From CAVVZJ01 sp963752755 (lineage in GTDB: Bacteria > Planctomycetota > Planctomycetia > Isosphaerales > Isosphaeraceae): DNA of 64,000 nucleotides. The notes under the pieces were generated by a model. It did not search any database and was not told the origin of the DNA. It was given only the letters and a program-made list of their open reading frames with translations. Made by a program: the position numbers and the translations under genes. The DNA is taken from NCBI GenBank assembly GCA_963752755.1, contig CAVVZJ010000010.1:310001-374000 (forward strand), written 5' to 3'. The number at the start of each line of letters is the position of its first letter. The first letter of the stretch is position 1. Shown in pieces: positions 42,634 to 51,379 of this stretch.

Positions 42634-43953
42634 ATGAGGATGCGATGGCGATGGATGTTCCTGGCCGGATCGCTGGCGGGTTTCGCCGGTTGCGGCGCCG
42701 AGGATGATCCGACGGCGGCCGAGGCTCAGGGGGGTGAGCCAGCGGCCCTGGTCACGGTGCGAGCCGAGCCGGCGAAGGTGAGTGAGGTCGTCGATGTGGT
42801 CGAGGGCCTGGGCCGTTGCGAGGCGTTGCCGGACCACCTGGCGATGCTGACCCCGGCGGTCGAGGGGCACGTCCATCGACTCTTCGTCAAGCAGGGTTCC
42901 CTGGTGAAGGCGGGCCAGCCGATCATCGAGCTGGACCGGTCGGTCGCCGAGGCGGACCTGGCCGAGAAGACGGCCAACCTCGAAAGCCTCAAGGCCGCGC
43001 TGGCGTTACTGAAGTCGTTGCCCCGACCCGAGGAGCGTCGGGCCAACGAGCTGGCGGTCGAGCAGGCACGGGTTGCGATCGAGCGGGCCCAGGTGGTCGT
43101 GGACAAGCTCCGCCCGTTGCTGGCACGTCACGAGGTCGCCGAGCAGCAGGTCTTCGACGCCGAGAAGGCCCTGGAAGCGGCCCAGTTGCAGAAGGATTCG
43201 GCTGAGGCGACGCTCCACGTCATGATGATCGGCCCGCGGCCGGAGGCGGTGGCCGAGGCCGAGGCCAAGATCAAGACGGCCGAGGGGCTGGTCGAGTTCT
43301 CCAAGGCGCACCTGGAGTTCCACACGATCCGCTCGCCGATCGACGGCGTCCTGGACAGTCTGACCTGTCACCCTGGCCAGACGATCGCGATCGGCACCCC
43401 GGTCGGCGAGGTGGTGGACACTCAGCCAGATCTTCGCCGTCGTCTGGCTGCCCGCGACGTCGGCGCTCTCGGTGCGGGCCGGTCAGAGCGGCCCAGGTTA
43501 CTCTGGAGGCCCCCGGAGACCCTGAGGCCCCGGCCTCGGAGCCTGGAGCGGGAGAGCTGACCGGGGAGGTCGCCTTCGTCGGCCGGGTCGCCGACTCGCA
43601 GACGGGCAACCTGCCGATCCGCGTCCTGGTCGAGAACCCGGACGGTCGGCTCACGAGCGGTCAGGCGGTCCGGGTCGCCATCGACATCGACGTGCGCCAG
43701 GGAGTGCTGCAGGTTCCCGTCGCGGCGGTCTATGATCTGGGCGAGGGTCCCGTGATCAATGTCGTCCGCGAGGGGAAGGTCGCGACGCCTCCACCCCGAG
43801 GTCGGTCAGGAGCGGGACGGTTGGGTCGCCGTCTCGGGCACCGACCTCAAGGCGGGTGAGCCGGTGATCGTCGAGGGGGGCTACAACCTTCCGGAGGAAA
43901 CCCCGGTGAAACTGGCCGGGGAGACGGCCCTCCCGCGATCGGAGGGCCTCTGA
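42634..43953 (+). pseudogene. RND efflux periplasmic adaptor (HlyD-like), frameshifted
   Basis: ATG 42634 with GGAGG upstream. Lipoprotein signal with lipobox LAGFAGC. The barrel-sandwich part has VEGHVHRLFVKQGSLVKAGQ, a long coiled coil (LAEKTANLESLKAALALLKS...) and FHTIRSPIDGVLDSL. From about 43425 the frame is lost. Other frames hold SQIFAVVWLPATSALSVRAG, GELTGEVAFVGRVADSQTGN, GVLQVPVAAVYDLGEGP and VGQERDGWVAVSGTDLKAGE to 43953. Three or more indels inactivate it. It would link the TolC channel and RND permease. Confidence 0.8.
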
Positions 43954-43956
43954 TGA

Positions 43957-46900
43957 GTGACCCGATGGAGGTCGGGGACCGGGGAGCGAACCCGGGGTGG
44001 GATCAACCTGGTCGCCCGGGCCAGGCCGTACTTCGGCCTGATCGTGCTCACCACGGGGCTCCTGGCGGCCTTCGGCGTCGTCTCGATGCTCCGGATGCCC
44101 AGCGGGATCTATCCGGAGGTCGCCTTCCCGCGGATCGTCGTGATCGCCCAGTCGCCGGGCCTGGCGGTCAAGGACGTCGAGGTCGCCGTCACCCGGCCGA
44201 TCGAGGAGGCCGTCAGCATCGTCCTGGGTGTGATCCGGGTCCGGTCGAAGACGGTCCGGGGGGCCTCCGAGCTGTCGATCGACTTCGACCCCTCGACGGA
44301 CATGATCCAGGCGCTCAACGATGTCCGCGCCCGCATGGCCGAGGTCGGCGCCCAGCTGCCGCCGGGCACCACCTCGATCACCGAGCGCCAGACCCCCTCG
44401 GTCTTCCCGATCATCTCGTTCGTGGTCACGGGGGGCCGCGACCCGTCGGCCTTGCACGACTACGCCTACTACGACCTGCGGCCCCGGATCAGCCGGATCA
44501 GCGACGTCTCCTACGTCACGGTCCAGGGGGGCGACATCCGGGAGATCGTCGTCGAGGTGGATCCCCAGGCCCTGGCCGCCGCCGGGCTCTCGATCGCCGA
44601 CATCGCCGACCGCCTGAACAAGGAGCACCGCCTCAAGGCCGTCGGCCGGCTCGATCGCGGGGCGCTGCAGTATCAGGTCCTGGCTGATACCCTGGCCAAC
44701 GATCCGCTCGACCTGGAAGACCGGGTGATCATCCACAAGAACGGCCAGGCGATCCGGCTCCGCGACCTGGGCCGGGTGATCGTCTCGCACGAGGACCGCA
44801 CGATGGCGATCCGGTCCGACGGCCGCAACGCCGTCGCCCTGACCGTCTTCCGGCGCCTCGGGGGGAACGCTCTGGCGGTCTCGCGGGACCTCAAAGCGGT
44901 GCTCGCCGACGCCGCTCGGTCGGCCCCGCCGGGGGTGGAGATCCGTCCGGTCTATGACCAGGGGCTGCTGGTCCGCACGGCCATCGCCAACGTCCGCGAC
45001 GCGATCGTCGTCGGCGGCCTGTTCAGCGTGGTGATCCTGCTGATGTTCCTCAAGAGCCTCCGGGCCACCTTGATCGCCTCGCTGGCCATCCCCCTGAGCC
45101 TGATCATCAGCTTCGTCTTCCTCTACCTGACCGGCGACACGCTGAACCTGATGTCGCTGGGCGGTCTGGCCGTGGCCATCGGCCTGATCATCGACGACAC
45201 CGTCGTGGTCATCGAGAACATCGCGCGGCACCTGGCCGAAGGGCAATCGGGCGACGAGGCCGTGGACCTCGCCAGCAAGGAGATCAGCGGCGCGGTCGTG
45301 GGCTCGACCCTGACGACGATCCTGGTCTTCCTGCCCCTGGCGTTCGTGCGGGGCGTCGTCGGCCAGTTCTTCCAGTCGCTCAGCCTGGCCTTGACGGTGG
45401 CGCTGCTGGTCTCGATGGTCGTCAGCCTGACGATCATCCCCGTGCTGGCGGCTCGCTTCCTCGGGCGGCGTGCGATGCCGACGTCCGGCCCGATCTACAA
45501 CCGCCTGGCCGATCGCTACGAGGGCCTCCTGCGGGTCGGCCTGCGGCTGCCGAAGACGGCGGTGCTGCTGGCGATCCTGGCCGTGGTCCCCGGCTGGTGG
45601 CTCTTCCACCACCTGGAGACCGGATTCATGCCCGACATGGACGAAGGGGCCTTCGTGCTCGACTACGAGATGCCGGTCGGCACCTCGCTGGTGCAGACCG
45701 ACAAGGTCATGAGGCGGGTCGAGGCCATCCTCCTGCGGACTCCGGACGTCTCCGGGTACATCCGCCGGACCGGGGCCGAACTCGGCTTCTTCGCGACCGA
45801 GGCGTACACGGGAGACATCCTGGTCAGCCTCAAGCCGCCCGGCACCCGCCGGCCGATGGCCGAGATCTTCGACGCGCTCCGCGAGGAACTCGAAGCCGAG
45901 GTGCCCGAGCTGGAGACCGAGCTCGTCCCGCTCGTCGCGGACCAGATCGGCGACCTGGCCGGCGTCGCCAGCCCGATCGAGGTCAAGGTCTTCGGCCCCG
46001 ACTTCTCCCAGCTCCGCGAGCTGGCCGAGCAGGTCGGGACGGTCGTGGAGGAGGTCCCCGGGGCCGTGGACGTGAACCCCCACGTTTACCTCGGCAACCC
46101 CGACATCGTGATCCGGCCCGACAGCGTCGAAACGGCGCGCGTCGGCCTGACCGAGATGGACGTCGAGGCCCAGCTCAACGCCGCGCTCTACGGCCAGGTC
46201 GCGAGCACGGTCCCCGAGCAGGACCGGATGACCAAGATCCGGGTCCGCTACCCCGATCGGGTCCGGTTCGACCGGCAGCACCTGGGCCAGTTGCCGATCA
46301 GCCTGGCGACGGCCGCGCCCGCCCCCGCTCCCGCCGGCACGACCCGCACGGCCGGCGTCGGCTTCGTCCCGCTCGGCCAGCTCGCCACGATCCGCACGGT
46401 CCGCAGCCCCAATGAGCTCTGGCGGGAGAACCAGCAGCCGGTCATCACCGTCACGGCCGAGCTGGAGGGCCGCGACCTCGGCTCGGTCAACCGCGAATTG
46501 CAGGCGAAGCTCGCGACCCTGAAGTTCCCCCCCGGCTACCGCTGGGAGCTGGCCGGCGACTACCGGGCCCAGCAGGAGTCGTTCGCCAGCCTGCTGATGG
46601 TCCTGATCGTCTCGGCGGCCCTCGTCTTCCTCGTGCTCGGCTTCCAGTTCCACAGCCTCACTCTGCCGCTGCTGATCTTCCTCGCCCAGCCGGTCTCGAT
46701 CGCCAGCGCCCTGTTCGCCCTCTGGGTCACGGGGACCCCCTTGAACGTCTCGTCGTTCATGGGGGCGATCCTGCTGATCGGCCTGGACGTCAAGAACGGG
46801 ATCATCCTGATCGAGTACATCGGCCAGCTCCGGGACGAGGGGATGCCGCTGCGCGAGGCCCTGGTGCAGGCCGGGCGGACGCGGTTCCGGCCGATCCTGA

Positions 46901-47112
46901 TGACCAGCCTGACGACGATCTTCGGGCTGGTGCCCCTGGCGATGGGGGTTGGCCCCGGCGCGCAGATGCAGCAGCCGCTGGCCATCGCGGTCATCGGCGG
47001 CCTGATCACCAACATGCTGCTGACGCGCCTGCTGATTCCGGTCGGCTACCTGGTCCTCCAGGGCAGCGGCCGGGAGGCTTCGGCCATGCCCCGGCGCCCG
47101 TCGATCGGATGA
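43957..47112 (+). CDS. RND (AcrB/HAE1-type) efflux permease
   Basis: 1051 residues, twelve membrane spans with two large periplasmic loops. The proton-relay acidic pair lies in GLIIDDTVVVIENIARHL and the relay Lys in LIGLDVKNGIILIEYIGQLR. Repeats include RGVVGQFFQSLSLALTVALL and STLTTILVFLPLAFV. It exports drugs or lipophilic compounds by proton antiport. The GTG start at 43957 is forced. An ATG at 43953 reading MSDPMEVGDRG is in another frame that a one-base change would join near 44000, so the true N-terminus is uncertain. The last 12 or so residues run into a histidine-kinase sequence, so the tail is probably not native. Confidence 0.88.
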   Translation: MTRWRSGTGERTRGGINLVARARPYFGLIVLTTGLLAAFGVVSMLRMPSGIYPEVAFPRIVVIAQSPGLAVKDVEVAVTRPIEEAVSIVLGVIRVRSKTVRGASELSIDFDPSTDMIQALNDVRARMAEVGAQLPPGTTSITERQTPSVFPIISFVVTGGRDPSALHDYAYYDLRPRISRISDVSYVTVQGGDIREIVVEVDPQALAAAGLSIADIADRLNKEHRLKAVGRLDRGALQYQVLADTLANDPLDLEDRVIIHKNGQAIRLRDLGRVIVSHEDRTMAIRSDGRNAVALTVFRRLGGNALAVSRDLKAVLADAARSAPPGVEIRPVYDQGLLVRTAIANVRDAIVVGGLFSVVILLMFLKSLRATLIASLAIPLSLIISFVFLYLTGDTLNLMSLGGLAVAIGLIIDDTVVVIENIARHLAEGQSGDEAVDLASKEISGAVVGSTLTTILVFLPLAFVRGVVGQFFQSLSLALTVALLVSMVVSLTIIPVLAARFLGRRAMPTSGPIYNRLADRYEGLLRVGLRLPKTAVLLAILAVVPGWWLFHHLETGFMPDMDEGAFVLDYEMPVGTSLVQTDKVMRRVEAILLRTPDVSGYIRRTGAELGFFATEAYTGDILVSLKPPGTRRPMAEIFDALREELEAEVPELETELVPLVADQIGDLAGVASPIEVKVFGPDFSQLRELAEQVGTVVEEVPGAVDVNPHVYLGNPDIVIRPDSVETARVGLTEMDVEAQLNAALYGQVASTVPEQDRMTKIRVRYPDRVRFDRQHLGQLPISLATAAPAPAPAGTTRTAGVGFVPLGQLATIRTVRSPNELWRENQQPVITVTAELEGRDLGSVNRELQAKLATLKFPPGYRWELAGDYRAQQESFASLLMVLIVSAALVFLVLGFQFHSLTLPLLIFLAQPVSIASALFALWVTGTPLNVSSFMGAILLIGLDVKNGIILIEYIGQLRDEGMPLREALVQAGRTRFRPILMTSLTTIFGLVPLAMGVGPGAQMQQPLAIAVIGGLITNMLLTRLLIPVGYLVLQGSGREASAMPRRPSIG

Positions 47113-47948
47113 CCGCCGCGGCGGAGGCCATCACCGCGACCCGCCTCGATCGGCGACTGAACACGCCCAATCCCGATAACGAACTCGGCCGTCTGGCCCG
47201 CACCTTCAACGCCATGATCGCGAGACTCCAAAACTCCTTCGACGAGGTCCGGCAGTTCACCGCCGACGCCGCCCACGAGATCCGCACGCCCCTGGCCGCC
47301 ATGCGGACCGCGGCGGAGGTGGCCCTCCGCGGCCTGCGCTGTCCAGAGCGGGACGGCCAGGTCCTGACGGAGCTGCTCGAGAAGATCGTGCGCCTGACCC
47401 GGCTCGTCACCGATCTCCTTTTCCTGGCGCGGGAAGATGCCGGCTTGCCGACGGGGGCATGCCGGCCGGTTCGGCTCTCGGAACTGGTCCGCGACGTCGC
47501 CAGTCACATGTAGGTCGTGGCCGAGGAGAAAGCGATCTCCCTGGAGGTCCAGGCGTGGGGACCGTGTCCAGTCTCCGGGGACCCGGTTCGGCTCCGCCGG
47601 CTCTTCTTCAACCTTCTGGACAACGCGATCAAGCACACCCCGGGCGGCGGCCGGGTCCGGGTGCGTTGCCTCGAAGCGCACGGCGAGTCGGTGATCGAGA
47701 TGAGCGATACGGGCGTCGGCATCGAGGCGGAGCACCTGCCCCAGGTCTTCCGGTGGTTCTACCGGGTCGATGCCGCACGGACGGCGAACCAGCGCAAGGG
47801 GCTCGGCCTGGCCATCTGCCGGGCCATCGTCGAGGCCCACAACGGCCGGATCGAGATCGACAGCATCGTCGGCCGAGGCACGACCATCCGGGTCGTGTTG
47901 CCCGGCCGGGCCGGCGAGGATCGATCGCCCGGGTCGCCCCCGCGCTGA
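47085..47948 (+). pseudogene. sensor histidine kinase, N-terminally deleted, with internal TAG
   Basis: The frame enters mid-HAMP domain: APVDRMTAAAEAITATRLDR, NELGRLARTFNAMIARLQ. Then comes the H-box FTADAAHEIRTPLAAM (phospho-His), TAG at 47511-47513, then VVAEEKAISLEVQAWG, N-box FNLLDNAIKHTPGGG, G1 EMSDTGVGIE and G2 KGLGLAICRAIVEAHNG. The sensor and membrane part is missing and the sequence abuts the permease 3' end. Their stop and start overlap (ATGA), but this looks like a deletion scar, not an operon joint. The stop separates dimerisation from ATP-binding domain. Confidence 0.82.
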
Positions 47949-48122
47949 CCCGGCCGATCCTCCTCGACCGCGTCGCCCGGTCCTTCCCGAGCATCTCGAC
48001 GGGACGGCTCCCCGGCACAGGCTGGCCTCATGTGACATGGTCTTCACGTCTCGCTGCCTCGCCTTGACCGATCCAGGCGTCCCCCGTAATATGGGGGATT
48101 GAAGATGGGAGATTGGCGTTTG

Positions 48123-48491
48123 ATGCGACGGTTCACGGCCTGGTCTTGCCTGTGCCTGGTCTTCGCCGGACCCTTCGTGGTCCAGGCCAGGGTCGCTCAC
48201 GGCCTCGCTCTTGCGATCGCTGTCGCCGGAAAGAGCCTCTGCGAATCGGGCCAGGAGGCGGCCGACGAGGAATTCGACGGCCGCGACCTTGTCGCGATCA
48301 CCGCCGCGCACGACGCCAGGGGCGATCTTCTGCTCGCCCATCACCTCCCGCTCAACCTCTCCATCCTCGCCACGCCGACTTGCGGGACGCTCTCCGACGC
48401 GATCGGCGTCGAGCGGCGTGTCGGGCCGTGGCGATGGCCACCGCCCGCCGCCGCCCTGCGCCAATCCCTCCTCCAAATCTACCGCTTCTGA
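48123..48491 (+). CDS. hypothetical secreted protein
   Basis: 122 residues from ATG 48123 (GGGAG upstream) or, in frame, ATG 48099. N-terminus RRFTAWSCLCLVFAGPFVVQ is a plausible signal peptide. The remainder (DEEFDGRDLVAITAAHDARG, DLLLAHHLPLNLSILATPTC) has no known domain. It lies between two pieces of decayed efflux genes, so it may itself be a remnant. Confidence 0.35.
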   Translation: MRRFTAWSCLCLVFAGPFVVQARVAHGLALAIAVAGKSLCESGQEAADEEFDGRDLVAITAAHDARGDLLLAHHLPLNLSILATPTCGTLSDAIGVERRVGPWRWPPPAAALRQSLLQIYRF

Positions 48492-48689
48492 TCCGAGGTC
48501 GGCCCGGCGGGTCGTCCGCGCCGTCGTCGCCTGCGCCGACCGGCTGGGGAGGAACCCGCCCCGCATCCGCATCCGCAACGAGCCCTCGGGCACGTTGATC
48601 GGAAGGGGTCCCGCTGCGCCGACCGCCCCACCACGCATCTCCGAGGCCCAAGCCGCCGGCCACGACGCCGGTCGTCTCCCTCCGGGCCG

Positions 48690-48872
48690 CCCGTTCACCC
48701 CCGCGACGACAAGTATCGCCTGTTCACGGCGGGCCAGGAGAATGTCTTGACGTACCTGAACGCCCAGCGGAACTACCAGGACGTCGTCCGCCAGTACCTC
48801 GACAGCCTGATCCTGCATCGGCGGAGCATGCTGCGGCTGAACACAGCGGTCGGGAGGAGGATCTTGCCGTGA
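48690..48872 (+). pseudogene. TolC-family C-terminal remnant
   Basis: Reads RDDKYRLFTAGQENVLTYLN, AQRNYQDVVRQYLDSLILHR and RSMLRLNTAVGRRILP to a TGA at 48870-48872. This is the terminal helix pair of a TolC-type outer-membrane factor (G-x-x-N-V-L-x-L-x-A-Q-R). The upstream portion is not recognisable. It is a second efflux-channel relic near the broken TolC gene at 40.6-42.4 kb. Confidence 0.65.
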
Positions 48873-48980
48873 TTCGGCGGGAGCGCCGCCGCTCGTCGCG
48901 GGCTGGCTCGTGATGACGGCGGGTGGCCGTGGTACGAAGACGGACCACGGTCTTTCCCGAATCGCCGTGGTCCGAAGACG

Positions 48981-49014
48981 GACGGGTGGCCGGGGCAAAG
49001 TCTTCGTGCCCCGG
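48981..49014. repeat. REP-like hairpin, copy A
   Basis: 34-base sequence whose core ccggggca...tgccccgg forms a hairpin around aagtcttcg. It is the exact reverse complement of copy B (49658-49691). The two bracket the RAYT-like gene. Variants (ccgtggt...cgaagacgg) lie just upstream at about 48928-48980. Confidence 0.75.
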
Positions 49015-49050
49015 TCCCTCGGCCCTTGCTCACGCCGAGGGGCCGACCTC

Positions 49051-49776
49051 ATGATTATGGGCATGCCCGCCGAGCGTCGCAAGCGCCGAAGCGACAACGA
49101 CCCGGGACACGCCCATGAATTGACCTTCAGTTGTTACCGGAGGTACGAGTTCCTCCGCGCGGAGCGGACGTGCCTCTGGCTCGTCGAAGCGATCCAGGAG
49201 GCGCGGGCCGAGCTGGAACTGGACCTCTGGGCCTACGTCTTCATGCCCGAGCAGGTCCATCTGATCGTCCACCCTCGCCGACCCTCCTACGAGGTCGCTT
49301 CGATCCTGAAGGCCATCAAGGAACCCGTCGGGCGCCGGGCGGCCTGGTTTCCCGCCAGGCACGCCCCGCAATGGCTTCCCCGGGTCACCCAGCGGCGTGG
49401 CCAACGCCTCGAACGCCACTTCTGGCAGCCCGGTGGGGGTTGCGATCGCAAGATCGTCAAGCCGCGGACCCTGAGTGCGATGATCGACGATATCCACCTC
49501 AATCCGGTCCGGCGCGGCCTGGTCGAGCGGGCGCGGGATTGGCGCTGGTCGAGCGCGGCGTGGTTCGAGGGATGCGAATCCGCGGCTCACGGACTCATCC
49601 CCGACCCGATCCCACCGGAATGGGTCGCTGGTGGATCGGTCACCGCATCGGGGCATGCCGGGGCACGAAGACTTTGCCCCGGCCACCCGTCCGCAACCGC
49701 CCGCCACCGAGACACGCTTAGAGGCATCGGACAAAATGAGTCCGGACGCCGAGTTTTCAGCCATCCGGCTTCATAA
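49051..49776 (+). CDS. REP-associated tyrosine transposase-like protein (RAYT)
   Basis: About 241 residues. Met at 49051, 49057 or 49063 are equally possible, and MPAERRKRRSDNDPGHAHEL is the conserved start. Y1_Tnp/IS200-like fold: FSCYRRYEFLRAERTCLWLV, WAYVFMPEQVHLIVHP (the HUH strand), WLPRVTQRRGQRLERHFWQP, AMIDDIHLNPVRRGLVERAR and DWRWSSAAWFEG. Where relatives have HVH and a catalytic Tyr before IHxNPVR, here there are QVH and Asp (DDIHLNP), so catalysis may be lost. Flanked by inverted REP-like copies A and B, the latter inside its 3' end, as expected for RAYT-REP pairs. Confidence 0.8.
   Translation: MIMGMPAERRKRRSDNDPGHAHELTFSCYRRYEFLRAERTCLWLVEAIQEARAELELDLWAYVFMPEQVHLIVHPRRPSYEVASILKAIKEPVGRRAAWFPARHAPQWLPRVTQRRGQRLERHFWQPGGGCDRKIVKPRTLSAMIDDIHLNPVRRGLVERARDWRWSSAAWFEGCESAAHGLIPDPIPPEWVAGGSVTASGHAGARRLCPGHPSATARHRDTLRGIGQNESGRRVFSHPAS
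49658..49691. repeat. REP-like hairpin, copy B
   Basis: Exact reverse complement of copy A at 48981-49014. It overlaps the last codons of the RAYT-like gene. The inverted pair flanking a RAYT is the classic BIME/REPIN arrangement. Confidence 0.75.
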
Positions 49777-49971
49777 AGTTAGGGCCTCTTAGCTCCCAAA
49801 GGTCGATGGGGTCGGGGAGGGCGACCCCACCCAGGCGACGCGAGTACGGAAGCGTCGCGTTCCGTGAGGCGCCGATCCGTCCTGGATACGCCTCGGAGGG
49901 AGCCGCAACCATCCTGGGACCCTTGCCGACGCGATATCCGTTCGCAAACCCTTACGGCAAGAGCGGTTGCG

Positions 49972-50072
49972 GCCTAACGACCAAGCTCAGCGGACCGGCC
50001 CGCCGAGAACGAGCTATCGAACTCCCCGAACGCGCCGCGGCGGGCCGGGTCCGCTGCAGCGCGAGGTTAGGC
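49972..50072 (-). repeat. attC-like site 1 (integron cassette recombination site)
   Basis: 101 bp, starts gcctaac and ends gttaggc (fits RYYYAAC / GTTRRRY). Inner arms cagcggacc and ggtccgctg, then ggcccgccg and cggcgggcc, pair around a variable loop. Read on the minus strand, the 5' arm carries extra bases (ctgcag opposite ctgag), as the L'' box of attC does. It lies 12 bases past the 3' end of the minus-strand gene 50084-50527. Confidence 0.75.
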
Positions 50073-50083
50073 GATTCCTGCCG

Positions 50084-50527
50084 TCAGCCCGAGAGACTCC
50101 TCACGCCGATCAGGATGCCAAGTGCAACGGCGAGCAGAGGAATTGCAACCCAGAACCAATTCAGCCGCCAACTCGTTAGCCTGGGAAACTTCTTCGCATG
50201 CTCTTTGCGAACCTCATCGCGATCGATTTTTGCCCCGGGCATCACTCTCTCTAACGTGCGTCGATATTGCCTTGCCAGCTCGCTATGGTACCGGTTCCGC
50301 TCATAATGTTTGGCGCTGAATATCGCTCCATAACAGCCGACGCCCACTAGGAATAATGCCAACGGCAGATGCAATACATCGGCGTCTTTGAATGATGTCA
50401 ACCCCGTCGCAGCCCCAGCAACAGCCAGAACCACGTTCGTCATTGTCGCTCGCTGTTCCTCGTGGTGGCGGGCCTGCGTTGTCTGCTCATTGTAGAAGGC
50501 CAACAGCAGATCGGCCTCATCGCCCAT
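50084..50527 (-). CDS. cassette gene: membrane protein of unknown function
   Basis: 147 residues. Begins MGDEADLLLAFYNEQTTQAR and has three hydrophobic segments: MTNVVLAVAGAATGL, LPLALFLVGVGCYGAIF and the C-terminal WFWVAIPLLAVALGILIGV. The layout (N-terminal helix, two spans, basic helical loop, one span) resembles SLATT-type proteins, which are proposed effectors in nucleotide-signalling conflict systems, but this is only a resemblance. The gene fits tightly between attC-like sites 1 and 2 (12 and 21 bases), as an integron cassette would. Confidence 0.65.
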   Translation of the reverse strand: MGDEADLLLAFYNEQTTQARHHEEQRATMTNVVLAVAGAATGLTSFKDADVLHLPLALFLVGVGCYGAIFSAKHYERNRYHSELARQYRRTLERVMPGAKIDRDEVRKEHAKKFPRLTSWRLNWFWVAIPLLAVALGILIGVRSLSG

Positions 50528-50548
50528 CGCAAGCCCTCCGCGTCTGTC

Positions 50549-50648
50549 GCCTAACGACCAAGCTCAGCGGACCGGCCCGCCGAGAATAAGCCCCATGTTT
50601 TCAGAAGCCGCCGCGGCGGGCGGGGTCCGCTGCAGCGCGAGGTTAGGC
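50549..50648 (-). repeat. attC-like site 2
   Basis: 100 bp, gcctaac...gttaggc with arms as in site 1 and a different loop (gagaataagccccatgttt). Located between the SLATT-like cassette start and the 3' end of the TIGR03067 gene. Confidence 0.75.
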
Positions 50649-50712
50649 GGCATGGCCGAGGCCCACCAGGCCAGGCCACGAAGGCGATGCCTCGGCCATC
50701 CCCCGCGGTCCT

Positions 50713-51201
50713 TCAAGGCTTCTGCCTCTCATAGACCGCCAGCGTAACGCGCGTGCCCGGCTTGCTGGCGAAGTCGGCCGGTCGCAGATCAGGGTCGCGG
50801 CTGGTGCAGACCGTCAGCCGATCGCCCTCAAGCTTGTAGATGCCTGGGTACTTCCTGCCCTTCGTGGGGCCGTCGACGGAGGCCAGGTCGATCCGCGCCG
50901 GTTCCTCGCTCGGCGTGATCTCCACGTCGTACGACCCCCGATTCTCTCCGTTGATCTGGATCGTCTGCGTCTTGCCCTCGTGTACGAGAACCGACACGCC
51001 GTAGTTTTGTTCTCCGAGTTCCTGGCCGTCGACCGTCAGCGCGACCAGCCTCCACTTGCCCTGCAAGGACTTCAACACCTTCTCTGCGTCGTCGGGCCCG
51101 TCCGCTGCCCGCGAGAGAGGGGCAGAGGTGACAGCCACGACCGCGAGGAGCGAGCTGAGCGAGAACGTCGAGAGCCTTCGCAGCATGACCGAGCCTCCCA
51201 A
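50713..51201 (-). CDS. cassette gene: secreted TIGR03067-domain protein
   Basis: 162 residues from 51201, with ATG 51186 (MLRRLSTFSLSSLLAVVAVT) as the more natural signal-peptide start. After the signal, the planctomycete domain TIGR03067 is recognisable: LQGKWRLVALTVDGQELGEQ, IQINGENRGSYDVEITPSEE, DLASVDGPTKGRKYPGIYKL and GDRLTVCTSRDPDLRPADFA. Function unknown. The domain is common in planctomycete exported proteins. It lies in the same orientation as the other cassette genes, 64 bases from attC-like site 2. Confidence 0.85.
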   Translation of the reverse strand: MGGSVMLRRLSTFSLSSLLAVVAVTSAPLSRAADGPDDAEKVLKSLQGKWRLVALTVDGQELGEQNYGVSVLVHEGKTQTIQINGENRGSYDVEITPSEEPARIDLASVDGPTKGRKYPGIYKLEGDRLTVCTSRDPDLRPADFASKPGTRVTLAVYERQKP

Positions 51202-51238
51202 TTGACGCGATCGCCGTCCGTCGTCCTGTCCTGAGCCG

Positions 51239-51275
51239 CTTAACGCCGAAGCTCAGCGGACCCGCACCGCCGAGT
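51239..51275 (-). repeat. half attC-like site
   Basis: Only the left arm is present: ttaacgccgaagctcagcgg followed by acccgcaccgccg. The matching right arm and gttaggc are missing, replaced by the hairpin at 51301-51362. It occupies the position where the site between the TIGR03067 and DUF642-like cassettes is expected. Confidence 0.55.
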
Positions 51276-51300
51276 GAGCGATGATCCCACAAGAGGCGCC

Positions 51301-51362
51301 GGGTGCCACTGGCTCTGCCAGTGCCGGGCCAGACCAGAGCACTGGCAGAGCCAGTGGCACCC
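51301..51362. repeat. 24-bp perfect inverted repeat hairpin
   Basis: gggtgccactggctctgcca (51301 onward) is repeated inverted ending ctggcagagccagtggcacc at 51361, with a 14-base loop: 24 paired bases per arm. It is probably a dispersed hairpin repeat or small mobile element that landed in, or recombined with, an attC-like site. Confidence 0.75.
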
Positions 51363-51379
51363 AGATATTAGGACTCATC

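Noticed and set aside
43756..46653. 965-codon open frame on the minus strand
   Set aside because: Antisense shadow of the RND permease and adaptor; composition-driven, with His/Asp/Gln-rich repeats and no family.
47085..47513. Permease and histidine kinase as a normal overlapping operon (ATGA)
   Set aside because: The kinase frame starts inside a HAMP domain and stays open upstream within the permease end, so the overlap is a deletion junction, not a designed start.
47511..47513. TAG codons as recoded (pyrrolysine-like) sites
   Set aside because: Each TAG lies in already damaged genes, and no suppressor tRNA or recoding machinery is in view. Simple nonsense mutation is enough.
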